Assembly (NCBI GenBank): GCA_905182985.1 | Contig: CAJJDN010000076.1 | Coordinates: 407,630-471,629 of the forward strand | Reading direction: 5' to 3' | DNA from: Paramecium sonneborni | Taxonomy: Eukaryota; Ciliophora; Oligohymenophorea; Peniculida; Parameciidae | DNA length: 64,000 bases | Part shown: piece after piece, positions 36,893-50,295 of the stretch | Layout of the letters: each line of letters starts with the position of its first letter | How positions within the stretch are numbered: position 1 is the first letter of the stretch | Notes under the pieces: generated by a model | The model's database searches: none | What the model saw: the letters and a program-made list of their open reading frames with translations, nothing else | What the model was told of the DNA's origin: nothing | Program-made: the position numbers and the translations under genes

Positions 36893-37416
36893 ATTTGAAT
36901 ATATTTATTTTAAAAAATTAATATTACTAAAAATTTTAATATTAGATGAAATTCTTTTCAAGATGCTAATCAATAATCTAAAAATATCAATTATTTATTA
37001 AATATTTCAATTCTCAACGAAACATTAAAAGAATTGGATAAAATCGATGATTTAATAACTAAATGAGTTTATAATAACATTTAAAAAGTTTTTAATATTC
37101 TGTTGAAAAGATCTATTTTAACAAAATTCTTGATGATGAATTATAAAATAAAGAATAAATTATTCAAATTTTTAGGTTATAAGATTATATTGAAATTCAA
37201 TAGAAAAAGCTACTTCTGTGCCTACTTTGTGACTACATGTAGCAGTCCGAAGCCAACTAGACAAGATATATACAATATTTGCCCTAAATAATGTTAAATA
37301 TGTTCAATGAATGAATAGGATGATAGGGTAAAGAATTGTTTGAAACTTACTAGTAAATGATGCAAATGCATTATTTTAAATGAATATCCATTGTAAAAAT
37401 ATAAATAATTCTGATT
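36893..37416. other. Intergenic, includes a short GC-richer patch
   Basis: About 520 bp between two reverse-strand genes. At about 37210-37260 there is a patch of higher GC with a short palindrome (CTACATGTAG), which is unlike the surroundings. I see no supportable gene. Confidence 0.4.
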
Positions 37417-39557
37417 TCACACCCTTGATTTAATAAATCTTTCTGCTTCTTTATGGTTTAATAGTTTAGAAAACTGCATTTCAAATCTGTTTTTGCCGAT
37501 TTTCACCGCCTTCTCACAAATGAGTCTGTCTCCCTAACCCATTATCTTGAGTTCAAATAACTTTTCTCCATTCTTTTGTTGTATAATTTTGATTCCTGAT
37601 GAATTATATTAAGAAGAAGCGACACCCTTCTCAGCTGCTTGACGAAACTTCTTTTTCTGTATTTTGTTCTAAAATTAGATCTCCTCTGAGAAGATGATAA
37701 CATAATTTAGTTAAAGTATTGCATATCCGTAATGTAACCTGAATTCTTTTACTTTTTTTCTTCTGCTTTCTATCTGAACTAGTCTATTGTTTATTTTCGA
37801 TTTCTATTTTTTCTCTTGGTCATTGCTTCTTCAAATTCGAGCTTTTATGGTATATCAGCTCTCTCAGGGAGGATTAAATGAATCAGCTACTAATCAATAT
37901 TCTCTTCTAATAATTGCTGATTTTATGCAAGTTCATCTGCAGACAATTATTTCTACTCGTCCTATTAGAATACAGGAGGTTGTATTGCCTCAATTTAGTA
38001 TTTTTTCTAAATCTCATTGTGGCATTTAAGTTTGAGATTAAAGTCCTTCTACTGCAATGCTAAAAGCACCTCAAACTCTTCAGATTTACTCATTAATTCA
38101 CAAAGCTTTTGTTTCTCCTCGAAACTATACTCATCACTCATTATCACTTCATTGAGCTCTCCTATGATGAACTCAAAATTTAGGTCATCTAATTTAGATA
38201 GATTCTCAGCGCTAGTAAACAAGCCTTCCATATTCTTCGATTTTTTTGCAGCACACATTTAAATATGGTAGATTCTTGATAGTTCAACAATGTCATTTAA
38301 GTATGTTTGAGAATTAGGTGAAAACTTTTAGGCTTACTTTTCAAACTGGTCTATGACAACTTGAGAGAATTAAGCAGACTTATCGTACTAATTCATTTCG
38401 TAATAAAATTTGCTGAGAGCTTGAGAGAATACAAGACTCTTTTAGTCCAACGAAACTGCTTTTTATAAATAAAATTCTGCCTCCTTCAGGTTTTTTTGTT
38501 GGTATTACAAGCTCACCCCAATATGGTAATGTGCGAAAGAATAAAGTTTGCTATAGACAAAATTCTTCTTTTCATGAAGCTTCAAATAATCTCGCATCAT
38601 TGATTCAGCTAAAGCATACTATCCTTATTAGAAAGCAATCTCTCCACAGTTGAAATAGATGACAGCATACTTTTGAGTCTACTTCAGAATTGATTAAAAG
38701 GAGTTGATAGCTACCTATGGTTTATTCAAGGACATTTGACAAGCTCTGATAAAGAGAGGATAGATTTGAACGTTCTCAGCCATCATATCTTGAAACTCTT
38801 TCATTTGATTCTCATCAATCATATCTTATGGGCTCTCATTTTGAAAATCTGGCATTTATATATGGTGTCCATTCCAATAAGGCTGTTAAGGCTATTTAGG
38901 TTCTTAGCTTTAAGTCTAGCTTGGCTGGTAGTTGGATACCAATATTTTAAGGGAATCGAGTTTGGCTCCTTTCAAGGATGGATTAGATTCTGCATGCTGA
39001 AGAAGAGACTTTGCTATTCCCTAATCTAGGGGCAAGAGATGATTAGTTAATTTCAGTAAACCTTTAAAGAACTGGTCTTAATCTGTAGGCTTCACAGATA
39101 TAGTTTTTGGATCATCTATTCGAATCAATGGATACCCATCTTAAGCATTTTTGTAGTATGGGTTAATAATTTAAACCTAGGCACCTATGTGGAATACTTG
39201 ATGAGAATTCCTCTTAGATGCTTTGTGATTGTAGACAGCAACCTTTTCAATTTTACCATTTTCATCCATAGCTATAAACATGATACTCATGAAATCTGTG
39301 GAAGGAAGGATGATATGAAGATCCAAATAGAGGTTTTTGTGGATCTAGTCGATTCTCAAATCCTGAAGGTAGGCCTTCTTTGAGTTTTTACTAATAAGAA
39401 TGTTGGCATTGTTTGATCCAGATTGTGAAGAGTTTATTAAAGGAATGTACATTTCGCGGTTTTGTGTCATTCGTTCTTGCTCTTTTAGTGATCCTGCAAA
39501 TTAATAAAGAAGTTCAAGAGTTTCATCTTCACTATGTTTAGTTTGCTATGATCCCAT
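37417..39557 (-). CDS. TPR protein with OB-like N-terminal module, GC-richer codon use
   Basis: 695 residues if one 53-bp intron near the 3' end is removed; that is long for this genome. Residues ~55-160 include FHIGAQVQIINPYYKNAQDG and YPLIRIDDP, a pattern found ahead of TPRs in TPR/SET-type proteins, but no SET domain is visible. Residues ~250-420 hold TPR units (KYAVIYFNCGEIAFQQGQYA, HYHIGVSLQYQQKNLKEAEF). The rest is Gln/Glu/Lys-rich, with a conserved-looking basic C terminus (KKFRQAAEKG...). The coding sequence uses many more C/G third positions and CAA/CAG/CTC codons than its neighbours while still using TAA/TAG as Gln. Function unknown. Confidence 0.75.
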
Positions 39558-39606
39558 ATTAGATAATATTAATATTAACATCGATAGAGCAGATAGTTTT
39601 TTAATA

Positions 39607-40357
39607 ATGGTAAGTACAATAATTCAGATTTAAAATAGTATAAAATAAATAATTTCAGATAACACTATGCTAATCAACATTCAATCAAATTTGAATTTCT
39701 TTATAAAACTTATGTATGGTAGCATTGGAATAGTTGGTCTGATAATGTTGATGGTAGATTAGACGTGAAAAGAGTTCTGGAAAATTTTACAGATTATCCT
39801 ATCTGTTGTTAATCATATACATTTGCTTGCAGAGGCAACTAAATAGCTTAGGGGATTAGTTGATGAAGCTGTACTAGAAGTAGTAAGCTATCAGAACTGA
39901 GTTGAAATTCACAAAGAAGTACATCGATTCCATTAAAGACATTAATGATGTTATTGTGAAAGGAGTAATTGGTGTTTTTGATTTGGAAGCTATTCATCAA
40001 AACGGGGATCTATCTTAGATGTTGAGTTTCGCATTGAAAGAATCTGGGCTTCTTTTTTGGAATAGTCAAGAGATCTAGCGGTAGATCAATCTTGCTTCTG
40101 CATTCATTAACCTTCCACGATTGATCACTTGGTTCTACGAAGATAAGGTGAGATTTTAATGTATGACTTATTAAAATTATTCATTTTTAACCATATCCCT
40201 TTATTAAGCTTGGACATTTATATTGCTCTCAAAATATCAAATTAGAAAATCATTTTTAATCTCTATAATTCTACTATTTTATAGTTTTACATTGATATAT
40301 CCACAACTTAAAATGATTTAACTAAACCTTACTATAATTTAAAAATCAATATATTGA
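39607..40357 (+). CDS. Hypothetical protein, divergent from the TPR/OB gene
   Basis: A good coding frame runs from about 39665 (FEFLYKTYVWQHWNSWSDN, then RVLENFTDYPICCQSYTFAC) through a 29-bp intron to about 40148 (SGLLFWNSQEIQRQINLASA, then LPRLITWFYEDK). The first exon is unclear: ATG 39607 is followed by GTAAGT, but no splice joins it to the main frame in phase. The frame then stays open to TGA 40355, but the sequence turns AT-rich after 40150, so the true end may be nearer. Like its divergent neighbour it has higher GC. No family recognised. Confidence 0.45.
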
Positions 40358-40655
40358 AAGATTGGAGTATGTTCATAGTTGTAAATTTTTGTATCACAAA
40401 AGAATATTGAAGCAATTAATTGATATCAAAATACTCCATATGGAATTTTCAATCATGAAGTGGAAAAATTTAAGACTAATTGAAATATCTTTTTAAATAT
40501 ATTTGAATTAATATTATATTTTAGATGCACTATAAATTTATAATATGATAATCTCTTATAATTTATCATTCAAAACATTACTTCCATAATATCTTATTTT
40601 TCTATTCCATAATAATAAGCTTATTGAACTGAAGGTTAATTTCTAAAAAAATTAT

Positions 40656-41439
40656 TCATGAATATTACTAATTGAAGTCATCTGACAAATTATACCAAAT
40701 TCCTTATTTTTTTCCATTTTCATATCTTCCTCCTCCTCTTAAATATCGAATATTTATACATATGTTAAAAATGAATTTAAGCACCGTGCTTGAACATTGT
40801 TTTCCATTCTCCCTTTTTTAAACCATTATCGTACTCTCCTTTATAATGTATTTAGTATTTTCTAATAAATTAAATAAATACAATGAATAATTCTCGTATA
40901 ATTCAATCCATTATCCTTATTTTCTTCCAAACTAATCATAAAGTCCTCCACCACTTAATTATTTAGTTTAATTACATTTCTTCATTTATAATAATATTGT
41001 CACCAAACCAATTGGAAGTTCTAGATTTTCTGATAATCTTCCATTATCCTTATCTCTATCCATGACAATATTCACCAAACCAAGCTATTTACAAATATCT
41101 AATAATTATCATAATTAAACTATGAAAAATTTTTATCTATCTCGATCCATCTACCATTTTTTTATCCAATATAATTATAGATCCCTAAACCACTTTTTCT
41201 TAATTTTCAATACATAATTTAATCTTTAAATATTGTTTCCCAACATCCAACTTTAAGATTATTTAAATATTCTCCCTTCATATAGATCTCATTTTATGAA
41301 CTAAATTTAGGATGAAAATAAATTACTCGAAAACTTCAATCCATTTCCCTTTTTTTTATTTTTCTTTTTTTATATATCTATTCGCATTATCTACTTTTTA
41401 TTCTGACAAACATATTCCAAATTTGGAATTATCATTCAT
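40656..41439 (-). CDS. MORN-like repeat protein A
   Basis: It starts MNDNSKFGICL and runs through several short exons carrying the repeat core G-x-K-x-G-x-W-I-E, for example KGKWIEVFE, GQKNGRWIEIDKNFS, GRKQGQWIELYENYS and GKKQGIWYNLSDDF. Introns (26, 29 and 22 bp, among others) separate the units and often fall just before a GGG or SGG-L-Y motif. Such G-K-G-W units are related to MORN or YwqK-type repeats, which form extended beta sheets and often contact membranes or partner proteins. It is shorter than the related genes at 42385 and 50296. Confidence 0.65.
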
Positions 41440-42384
41440 GGAATTATTAATAATTATAGATAATATAATTCATTTAGATGATCCAATTAAAGCAAATAAT
41501 TCTTAGAAACTAAAAATAAACTTTTAAAAAATATAGCCCCTTGAAAGGCAATAATAGGTAATTTTTCATTTAATAACCAAATTTTAAGATAATAAAAATA
41601 ATTTAAATATGATTATGCTGATCAAAATAAAATCAAAATCTTTTTATAACAACTCGAGTAAAATTTAGTAGATATATCGAATTAAAAATTAGAATTATTT
41701 TTGCAAATACTGTGTAATTTAAAGAAATATTATAAAACTTATTTAAAAATTAAAGCAAAGTAAATAAACTCAATAATCCCTTTTACATGAAATAACAATT
41801 TTAAGATTTATTAATCATAAATTGAGAAATTATTTAAGCCAAAAACTCCTTTTTGAGCTATTTATTATCAATTAAGATATTATTTGATTCAAAGAATTAT
41901 GACCAAATAGTTATGGCAATATTTTGTGAATTTCTCATTTAATTAAAATCGAAAATGTTAGAAGAGAACGAAAAGAACTTGAAATTTTGAGAAACTTGGA
42001 TGTCCATTTTGAGATGAGAATTTAAATCAGAATGAATTTTTTTAGTAAATATCAATTTGCAATTCCACTTTGAATAAAGACATTTATCCTAACCTTCTAA
42101 TAACAACAAAAGATTAACTATTTATAATTAATTTATAAATATTTCTATTTCAAAAATTAAGAAATAGTTATAAGTAGATAGAATAAAGAATTATATTTAT
42201 AATACTCTATATAGACTTCATTGTTGAATGAACAAAAGTTTAATATATTGATTAATAATGTGTGTCTAATTAATGGAACAATTGAAGTCTTTTAATAATC
42301 TAACTTTATGTAAAAATATTTTTTCCCATTTTTCTTAATATTTTATACAAAATAAATAAAAATCTTCTAGAATTTTTAATTGAT
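41440..42384. other. AT-rich spacer between divergent MORN-like genes
   Basis: About 945 bp, shared upstream region of the reverse gene A and the forward gene B. No frame or RNA-like structure supported. Confidence 0.4.
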
Positions 42385-45036
42385 ATGAATTGTGGATAAT
42401 GCATTAAAGAATTGAAAGGTTTTTAATTTGATGAGAAAGCTGAGGAATATCAAGGCGTGATTTGGGATGGCATTTTTAATTGTTTTTATAAGAAAAAATT
42501 CAAAATTGAAATTATGAATTAAAGTATCAATTACATTTCCAATGATGGATAAATTTTAAGAATGTAATAATTAAATTTCAAGGAATAGTGATTAAAGAAC
42601 AGATTGTTATCAAAAACCAAAAATACTCACTAATTTAGATTAAATAAAGCATCTCTAAAAGTACAATATCTGTGAACAAAATATGAATAACACTAAAAGA
42701 ATAAATTTAATGTGGAAGGGAGAAGCTTTAGAAAATAATGGAGGTGAATGTTGTACTTATATAAGGATTAAAATAAAAATATTTTAAAGAGCTTATTAAT
42801 AATTTTTGGAGGTATAACTATGCCTTAATTGTTATAATAGTTTGGCTCAAGTCTACCAAGCTGGAAAATATGAAAATGAAAAAAGAATTGGAAGTTGGTA
42901 GTATTATTATTAAGATTAAGTAATGTATCATTATATCATAAATTTTATTTAGTGGTGGTGGATCATACAATTAATTAGGTATTAAAATTGGAAAATGGAT
43001 TGAGTTGAGTGAAAATTTTTGGAAGTATTAGAAATTTTTGTTAATTTATTGAATGTTAGATATAGTTAAGTCACTTTAACAGGTTTATATAAAAATGGTT
43101 AAAAAATTGGTCGATGGGCTATTAAATGGATAGAAAATAATTTAAATGATGTAGAAATGTATTGATAAAATCTTAATCATAAATAAAGAGGTCATGGATA
43201 TTATGATAAACAAAATGAAAAAACAGGAAAATGGTTTGAACCTAGCGATAAATTTAGTTTGTATTGATTTTTTTTATTTAAATAAGGTAAAGTTAAATCA
43301 TTTTTAGTGGTGAATATAAAAATGGTAAAAAAATAGGAAAATGGTAAACTTATTGGAGAATAGAAAATAATGAAATTAAAGAGATGTATTAGAATAAAAA
43401 ATGATTTTCTTAACTGATATTTTAGAGGAGGTGGGCAATATAAATATCCAAGCCTAAAGAATGGGAAATGGATAGAATTGAGTGATAATTTTAATAAGTA
43501 TTCAACGAAAATCTCAATATAATTTTAGCGAGAATAGGTTTACCTATGTTGGCGAATATAAAGATGGAAAAAAAATTGGTCTATGGGATTTTTTTTATTG
43601 GAAAGTGTTAATGTAACAAAAATAAGTTATTATTACAATTTAAAGTGGCTGTGGTTTATATGATGAATAAAATTTGTAAAATGGTAAATGGATTGAATTA
43701 AGTGATAACTTTGCTTAGTATTGTTTTAAATTTTAATTGAATAGCGAAAGCGAAGTTATTTTTATAGGGAATTATTAAAAAGGAAAAAAAATATCTAAAT
43801 GGGACATTTAATTTCGATATTATGATAATTTTTAATCGATGTAAATTAATCTTCTATAATTATTAGTGGTGGAGGATCATATAATGAGGATAATTTAAAA
43901 GATGGGGAATGGATTGAATTGAGTGATAATTTCCATAAGTATTGATATTAATATATTATTATTATTAGTTTTAGTTAGGTGTTGTGGCATGGAAAATATA
44001 ATATAGGTCAAAAAGTTGATAGATGGAATTGTTTTTACGAAGGAGAATTGATGTATCTATATTTATAATAATAAAAAATTTAGAGGCAGTGGATTTTATG
44101 ATGATTTGAATTTAAAAAATGGAAAATGGATTGAACCAAGCGATAACTTCTAATAGTACAAAATAATTATTCATTACTTTAATTATTAGTTATAGATAAA
44201 TAAAATTCGAAGGATGGTATAAAAACGGGAAAAAAATTGGTAAATGGGATCTTTATTGGTAGGGAGAAGGAAAAAATTAAGATTTCGAATTAATGTAAGT
44301 TAGAATAATGATACATTTATTATAGAGGGGGAGGATATTATAATGAATAATCTATAAAGATTGGAATATGGATTGAGATTAGTGACGATTTTTAAAAGTA
44401 GTTATTTTGATTATTGCTTTTTAGACTAAAACAAGTAGTTTATAAGGGTGAATATTAGAATGGCAAAAAAGTTTAAATATGGAAAATCTAATGGAGAGAT
44501 TAAACGTAGAACCAATTTATTGCTATGTTATATTGATAATCATATTATAGAGGAGGAGGATAATATAACAAGAAAGGCATGAAAATAGGAAAATGGATTG
44601 AACTAAGTGACTAGTTTTAAATGTAGAAAATTTAATTACTATAATTTATATTCAAAGTGGTAGCCGTATTTTTTTTCTTGGATAATATAAGAATTGTCTG
44701 AAAGTAGGGAATTGGGAAATTCATTATCAAGATTTTGAAGATAATTATTAGTTAATGTATAAAAATAATTTATTAATAGTGGTGGAGGGTTTTATGATGA
44801 TGAAACAAATTTAAAAAATGGAATTTGGATTGAGCAAGATGACAATTTTTGGAAGTTTTAATTTTAATTTAATTTATTTTAGTGGAAATTATTAAATTTG
44901 GATTGGTAAGTATAAAAATGCTTAAAAAATTGGTGATTGGATCAAAATGAAAAGAAATGAATCAATAAAAAATCAAGACTTTTAAAGAGTGTAATATATA
45001 TGTAATTCTAGTGGAGAATACTAGTTTAATATTTGA
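42385..45036 (+). CDS. MORN-like repeat protein B, about nine exon-encoded repeats
   Basis: The start MNCGQCIKELKGFQFDEKAEE is a short Cys-containing N-terminal module. From about 42850 a ~220-bp unit recurs about nine times (cores near 42951, 43187, 43445, 43645, 43865, 44085, 44325, 44550 and 44785). Each unit encodes GGGxYxxxxxKxGxWIELSxxF followed by Y/EYKNGKKIGKW. Two short introns interrupt each unit. One lies just ahead of the GGG motif (typically AT|GT...AG|TGGTGG or A|GGTGG), the other just after the ...NF.K motif. The repeat has diverged at sequence level while intron placement is kept. The protein may be a scaffold; no catalytic domain seen. It converges with the WD gene at 45423. 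Confidence 0.75.
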
Positions 45037-45422
45037 AATATGAATTATGTTATAACAAAAAGTATTATACAAAAAATTAGATTAAATTATATATATTCAG
45101 TATTTTATTAGAAATATAAACTTGACTTAAAATGGATTGCTTAAAATATTGTAAAAAGAATAATAAAGTAATACATATTTTTACAAAAATAATTGAAAAT
45201 TATTTAAAAAAGAATCTTGACTTTATATACTTCCCTTGCTAATATAAATTGATATATTCATAAAGAAAGTTACAAGATACATAGTTTATTTATCCCATAA
45301 AATAAATAGTAGAGTTTTATAATTGTTGAACCTGTCTTAATCAATAATAATTAAATATAATTTATATATAATTGTCCTACTTAAGTATATTAATTAATTT
45401 TTTTTTTAATTGAAATTATTAT

Positions 45423-46436
45423 TCATACTATTTTCTTTGGCTTTCTCACTTGTATCTCATATGAATTATGATCCCAAGTTATTAAAAATTGTCCATCTTC
45501 ACTTAAAGTTCCAAATATCTAACCTGTATCAAAATGTATTGTTTATATAAGAGTGAATTCAAAATCTTAAGACCCTGAAGGAGAATTTATAAATCTTATT
45601 AAATTCAAATATTTTCCATTTTTTAAAAGAAGGAGCTATTTTTAATTGAGATAAATGGCTGGAAATAAGTTATAGCAAGATTATTGACTGCCTTCAACTT
45701 AAAATTTCCTATAACGATAAAATTAACCTTATTTAGAATTGAATATATAATAACTAAGTAGATAATATGATTTTTCTTAAAAGATAAAAGTATCATTAGT
45801 AATAAAATTAATTCTAAATCCAATTGATTCTGTCTATATTTTTTATTTCACTATCCATTTGTTTTTATTTGAACCTTCCATGATTATGATTTTAAGATCA
45901 GATCCACAAGAGATTAATTTTGTTCCTTCTTGATTTAATGATAATCCTTAAACTTTATTAAGATGCTCTGTTATAGTTTATGAGCATTTCCAACACATAG
46001 AAGATAATTATTTGGATTGATAAAATCTAATTGCATAGTCATTTGATCCAGTTATGATAAGATCTTCTTAAGGAGAGTTCAACAATAGACAATTAATTGA
46101 TGTAATATTATCTTTTATTTTCATTAGAAATTTTTAATTTGATTAGAGAATTGAGGATCGAAAGATAATATCACCCATACATGAAGCTATGACAATAAAT
46201 TATTATTATTTGAAGAAGTTTATGGTGTTAATTGAATATCCAAAAAGTTAAATTATTTGAATTAATTTTAATGCTTCATTACTTAAGTTGAATACTTTTA
46301 TTTTACCTCTCTCTTCTACTATTACAATCTTATTATTTTGATTTATTGCAATAGCAGAACAAAATTGATTTTTTCTAGTCATCTTTGGAATTAATTCATA
46401 AGCAAAGGATTCTAAATTATATTACATATTTTGCAT
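45423..46436 (-). CDS. WD40 protein, intronless
   Basis: 337 residues, single exon, clean stop. WD-like blades include AIAINQNNKIVIVEERGKIK, NFFKQQQFIVIASCMGD, LITGSNDYAIRFYQ, VQGLSLNEEG-type (here LNQEGTKLISCGSD) and FGTLSEDGQFLITWDHNS near the end. It looks like the C-terminal propeller of the family represented intact at 54841, without the N-terminal coiled coil. It is convergent with MORN-like gene B. A degenerate relative lies at 53450. Probably a protein-interaction propeller; the target is unknown. Confidence 0.82.
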
Positions 46437-47949
46437 TGTTAATGGATCTTGTAAATTTATTTTATATATAAAATATATTAAAATAATAAGTAAATCAAAT
46501 ATTCTTAATCATAATATTTTTTTAAATTAAAAAATATTTCACTTTTATTTTAATCATAGTAAGACATTTCTAAAATTTTTACAATCTAATAATCTATCAT
46601 TACATCTAAGAAATCTATTAACAATCACAACAATAGAACTTTTTAAATTACTTAAATAAATTCTATATATTTATAAGAATTCAAATTTAGACTAAATACT
46701 TATGGACGGTTTCAAATAAAAAGATAACGAAGCTAGAATATTTTTACTAGTTTATTGTACCCTTTGAGATGCTAAAAAATTGTATAATAGATAATAGGAT
46801 GCCGTTTAAAATTTGAGAAATTAAATTATATCTATCTTTTAATCTTAAATTTTCTAGAGATTTCTAAAGCTAACAGATTCTTTATGTTTGAAAGGACATC
46901 TATGGCTTTTTTTATGTTTTTACTTTTTATAATGATCTTATTGATTTCATTATATATGTTATTAGTTCGATATTTATATATAATTGAATGAAATTATATT
47001 TTACAATTAATATATAAATAATCATATTTTTATTCTAGCTTTAGCAAATTTTATTATTAGTTTTTCATAAGGTAGGTGCACTATTTCGACCTTACTTTTC
47101 CACTTTACGAGCAATTAAGAAAAGCTATAGATTTTTTAAATTTCTTAGAATTGTTAAATTTAAGTATAGAATTTTGACTTTCGAAAGTCTTTTTCTAATT
47201 AGCTTTTTTATAAATTTATTAGGGTTTATAAGAAGATTAAGGTTAACTAAGTTGATAAATTCTTTATTTAAGTTTTGCTTACTACTTATAAAATATTTTG
47301 AATGATCTTTCCTAATCTTATAAATGAACTTTCCAATGTTGTTTATTTGTTGAGTAATTTTTTAACATTGTTTGTTTTGTACTGAAATATTGATGTAAAT
47401 TAAAATATCTAATTTTTAGTTAGATTGGATAATGGGTAGATAGTAGAAACATAATATATTTAAATATCTTGAATACTTATTTAATAGTTTCAAACTAAAT
47501 TAATTTGTGTCTTTTTTATTCACTTTTATTATTATTTTTATAATATTTCATTTTTAGAAAAATAAATTTTTTTATTTAATAGTTTATTTATCCCTAATGA
47601 ATCAATCTTAAATAAATAATCAATTCAAAAATTATCTAAATTAAATTGTTCGAAATTATACCATAAAAAATTTTTAATGAAAGCAATTGAAAATAAATTT
47701 ATTATATTATTATATATGTATGTGCCTTTTGTTGAACATCTTATATACTGTTAATTTATAAATTTAACAACACTAAATTTTCAGAATAGATTAAGGTACG
47801 AAAAACATTAATAACAATTTATCTCTTCTATTTGAATGAAAAATAAAAAAACAATAATTGATTTATTTAATTCTTTTATTTAATATCTAATATAATAAGT
47901 ATATATCTTATTTTTTTTTCCATAATACTAAATATTACCCATTATTAGT
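46437..47949. other. Long AT-rich non-coding stretch
   Basis: About 1.5 kb without a supportable gene. One short inverted repeat near 47070-47100 (TAAGGT...ACCTTA) is the only structure I noticed. Confidence 0.4.
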
Positions 47950-49060
47950 TGTGACTTCATAAATCATGTCACTTTAAAAATTTAATGATGCAATTAACTT
48001 AAATGCGTCATTTTTTAATTGTTTAATAAAATAAATAAAATGTTTATGTCTTAACAATAAAATCTTTTTATCTTTATTTTGTATCATTTGGAAATAGATA
48101 TCATCCTCACATTCATTATTCTATATTAATTTGATAGTTTTGTTTAAATCTATAAAAGACTCCATTCAATTATTCAAACACAAAAATATCATTAATAACT
48201 TTAGTACTCAGTTTATTCAATCATATATGCAAGTTTCCATTCTCCTTATAATTCTTTCTTCCATATCATAAATTCATGATACTTACTTGATATCAACACA
48301 GCTTATAATTGTAGTTAGTGAGCACAGAAAATTTAGTTCATTTTTAATAAAATCTACCTACCAAACTTGTATTGAATAATTTTGACCTCTTGAAATAAGA
48401 TAATTTCCCTGTTTGTTTAAAATTAAACTATCACTATATTTTTGAGTTATTTTGAATATTTCCACTCACTTTGATTAATTTATTACCAACAAATGATTGT
48501 CATATCATAAGGATGTACTTCAATTTTATTTGATAATTATAATTTTATCTAATCATTATAATATGTTATCATGATTAATCCTGTTTAATCAAATCCTATT
48601 GCCCTACATTACCAAGAATATTTTTGAGAATCATCAATTAATTTCAATTCAATATATTCATCCATCAAATATTATTCTAATTATTTCTATTGATTGTTAA
48701 TTTAAATTACTTGCTTTTATTTCTTGATATAATTAACTTAATTTCCTTCTATCTATTTTTACTTTTTAGTTGCTTTATTATTAAAAATTGAAATTATCTA
48801 AAACTTTAATTACTTCATCATATTTCAGATTTATTCAAAGGATTTAAATTTATTTATTAATTAAAGGTCTTTTTATACCATGATTAATTAATTTTATTGA
48901 TTTTCTCAATTAATGAATTCTATATTAAATGTATTTAACATTTATCATTATCTTAGATTCTGTCTTCAATTATAAATTTAAATTTGAGAAAGACATATTG
49001 ATCTACTATTTGACAATATTCAATTGTAAATATATCTCCATAAGTTTCCATTCATCATTT
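47950..49060 (-). pseudogene. WD40/coiled-coil family pseudogene
   Basis: Reverse-strand pieces resemble the gene at 54841: a coiled-coil start METYGDIFTIEYCQ, then YDEVIKVLDNFNFQQQ, KVKIDRRKLSQLYQEIKA, and WD-type parts such as CRAIGFDQTGLIMITYYND, LILNKQGNYLISRGQNYSIQ and VW. They are joined only by single-base shifts (near 48820, and in an A-run near 48440), not by GT...AG introns. Best read as a decayed member of the local WD40 family. Confidence 0.6.
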
Positions 49061-50295
49061 AATACTAATTTTTAAATTTCAAAGGAAAAATATAAGTTTA
49101 TCATTAGTGATAATAATTTTAATGTTGAAAGTCGTTTGTCATTCAAATAATAAACTAAAAAAGAAATGAAAGTAGGTTGTATTATTCACAGATTTGTGTA
49201 TGTGAAATAAATCCATTATGGCATTAAAGAAAGTAATAAATTTAATATTTTTATTCATGCAAAATTAAAAATTTTTAATTTAAATATAGAATTTAATCAA
49301 TCATTTAAAGTAATTTTACAAAAACAAAAGTTATTTAATAGATGAAATTCTTCAAAATCATAATTTTCAACTTTTATTATGATCAAAGTGAATTCTTCAA
49401 AAAGAATTTTATTTTTTAGAATGTTATTTCTGATTATTTGAATTAACAAAGTGGTTGGAGTTTTTATATTTTCTTAAATCTTTTTGAATGAAATTAATTT
49501 GCTAATTTTTTCAATAAAAAAAGGCTATTATTTTAGTATTTGAATCATACCTCACCGTAATAATCCTAAATAAAATTATTAAAACATCTAAACATAACTT
49601 TATTAAATATTGAATATTAACAATTATTTTATTTTAATAACAAATTTAAAATATTTTTTTATAAAATTAATTATATAGATTTTTTCTAAATCAATTCTAC
49701 AAGTTTAAAAAATGAGATAAATCACCAGTATTTAATATCTAAAAATATGAAAAATCAATTATTGATGAGTAATGTTATGGCAAATCAATGCAATATTCAT
49801 TTGATTGACAATTAAAAATTATGATCCTACCATTGAAAAATATATGGTTTATTGTGGCGAAATTTTGTAATTAATTGGAATACATTGATTGATGTATTAC
49901 AAACATTGTTAGAATGCATTGCCAAACAAAAAAATATCTCTAATGTCAAATTAATATAAATAATGAACAATAAATATCAATATAAAAGCAATATGAGTAA
50001 ATTTATTTTAAAATTATATAATAAAACGTTGAACCAGGATGGTAGTTTAATTTTATAAAAAGATTAAATTAATTAATGATTATAAATTTGGCTTACTTCA
50101 AATTATTCCTATTTTTCTTTATAAAATAAAATATTGTTCATAATTTTCTGTTCATTAATAAGCATTCATATTTTAATATTATAAAAAAATATATTAAATT
50201 GAGTATTTATTTTTATTAAATGAAATATTTAATCTCATTTATTGTTTTGATATTTGTATTTAAATAATTAAATAAAATATTTCTCAATCAATTTA
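49061..50295. other. AT-rich intergenic DNA
   Basis: About 1.2 kb with no supportable gene. It is the upstream region of MORN-like gene C. Confidence 0.4.

Noticed and set aside
38017..38262. Forward small ORFs across 37.8-39.4 kb
   Set aside because: They are shadows of the reverse TPR/OB gene, whose frame is far longer and has domain motifs.
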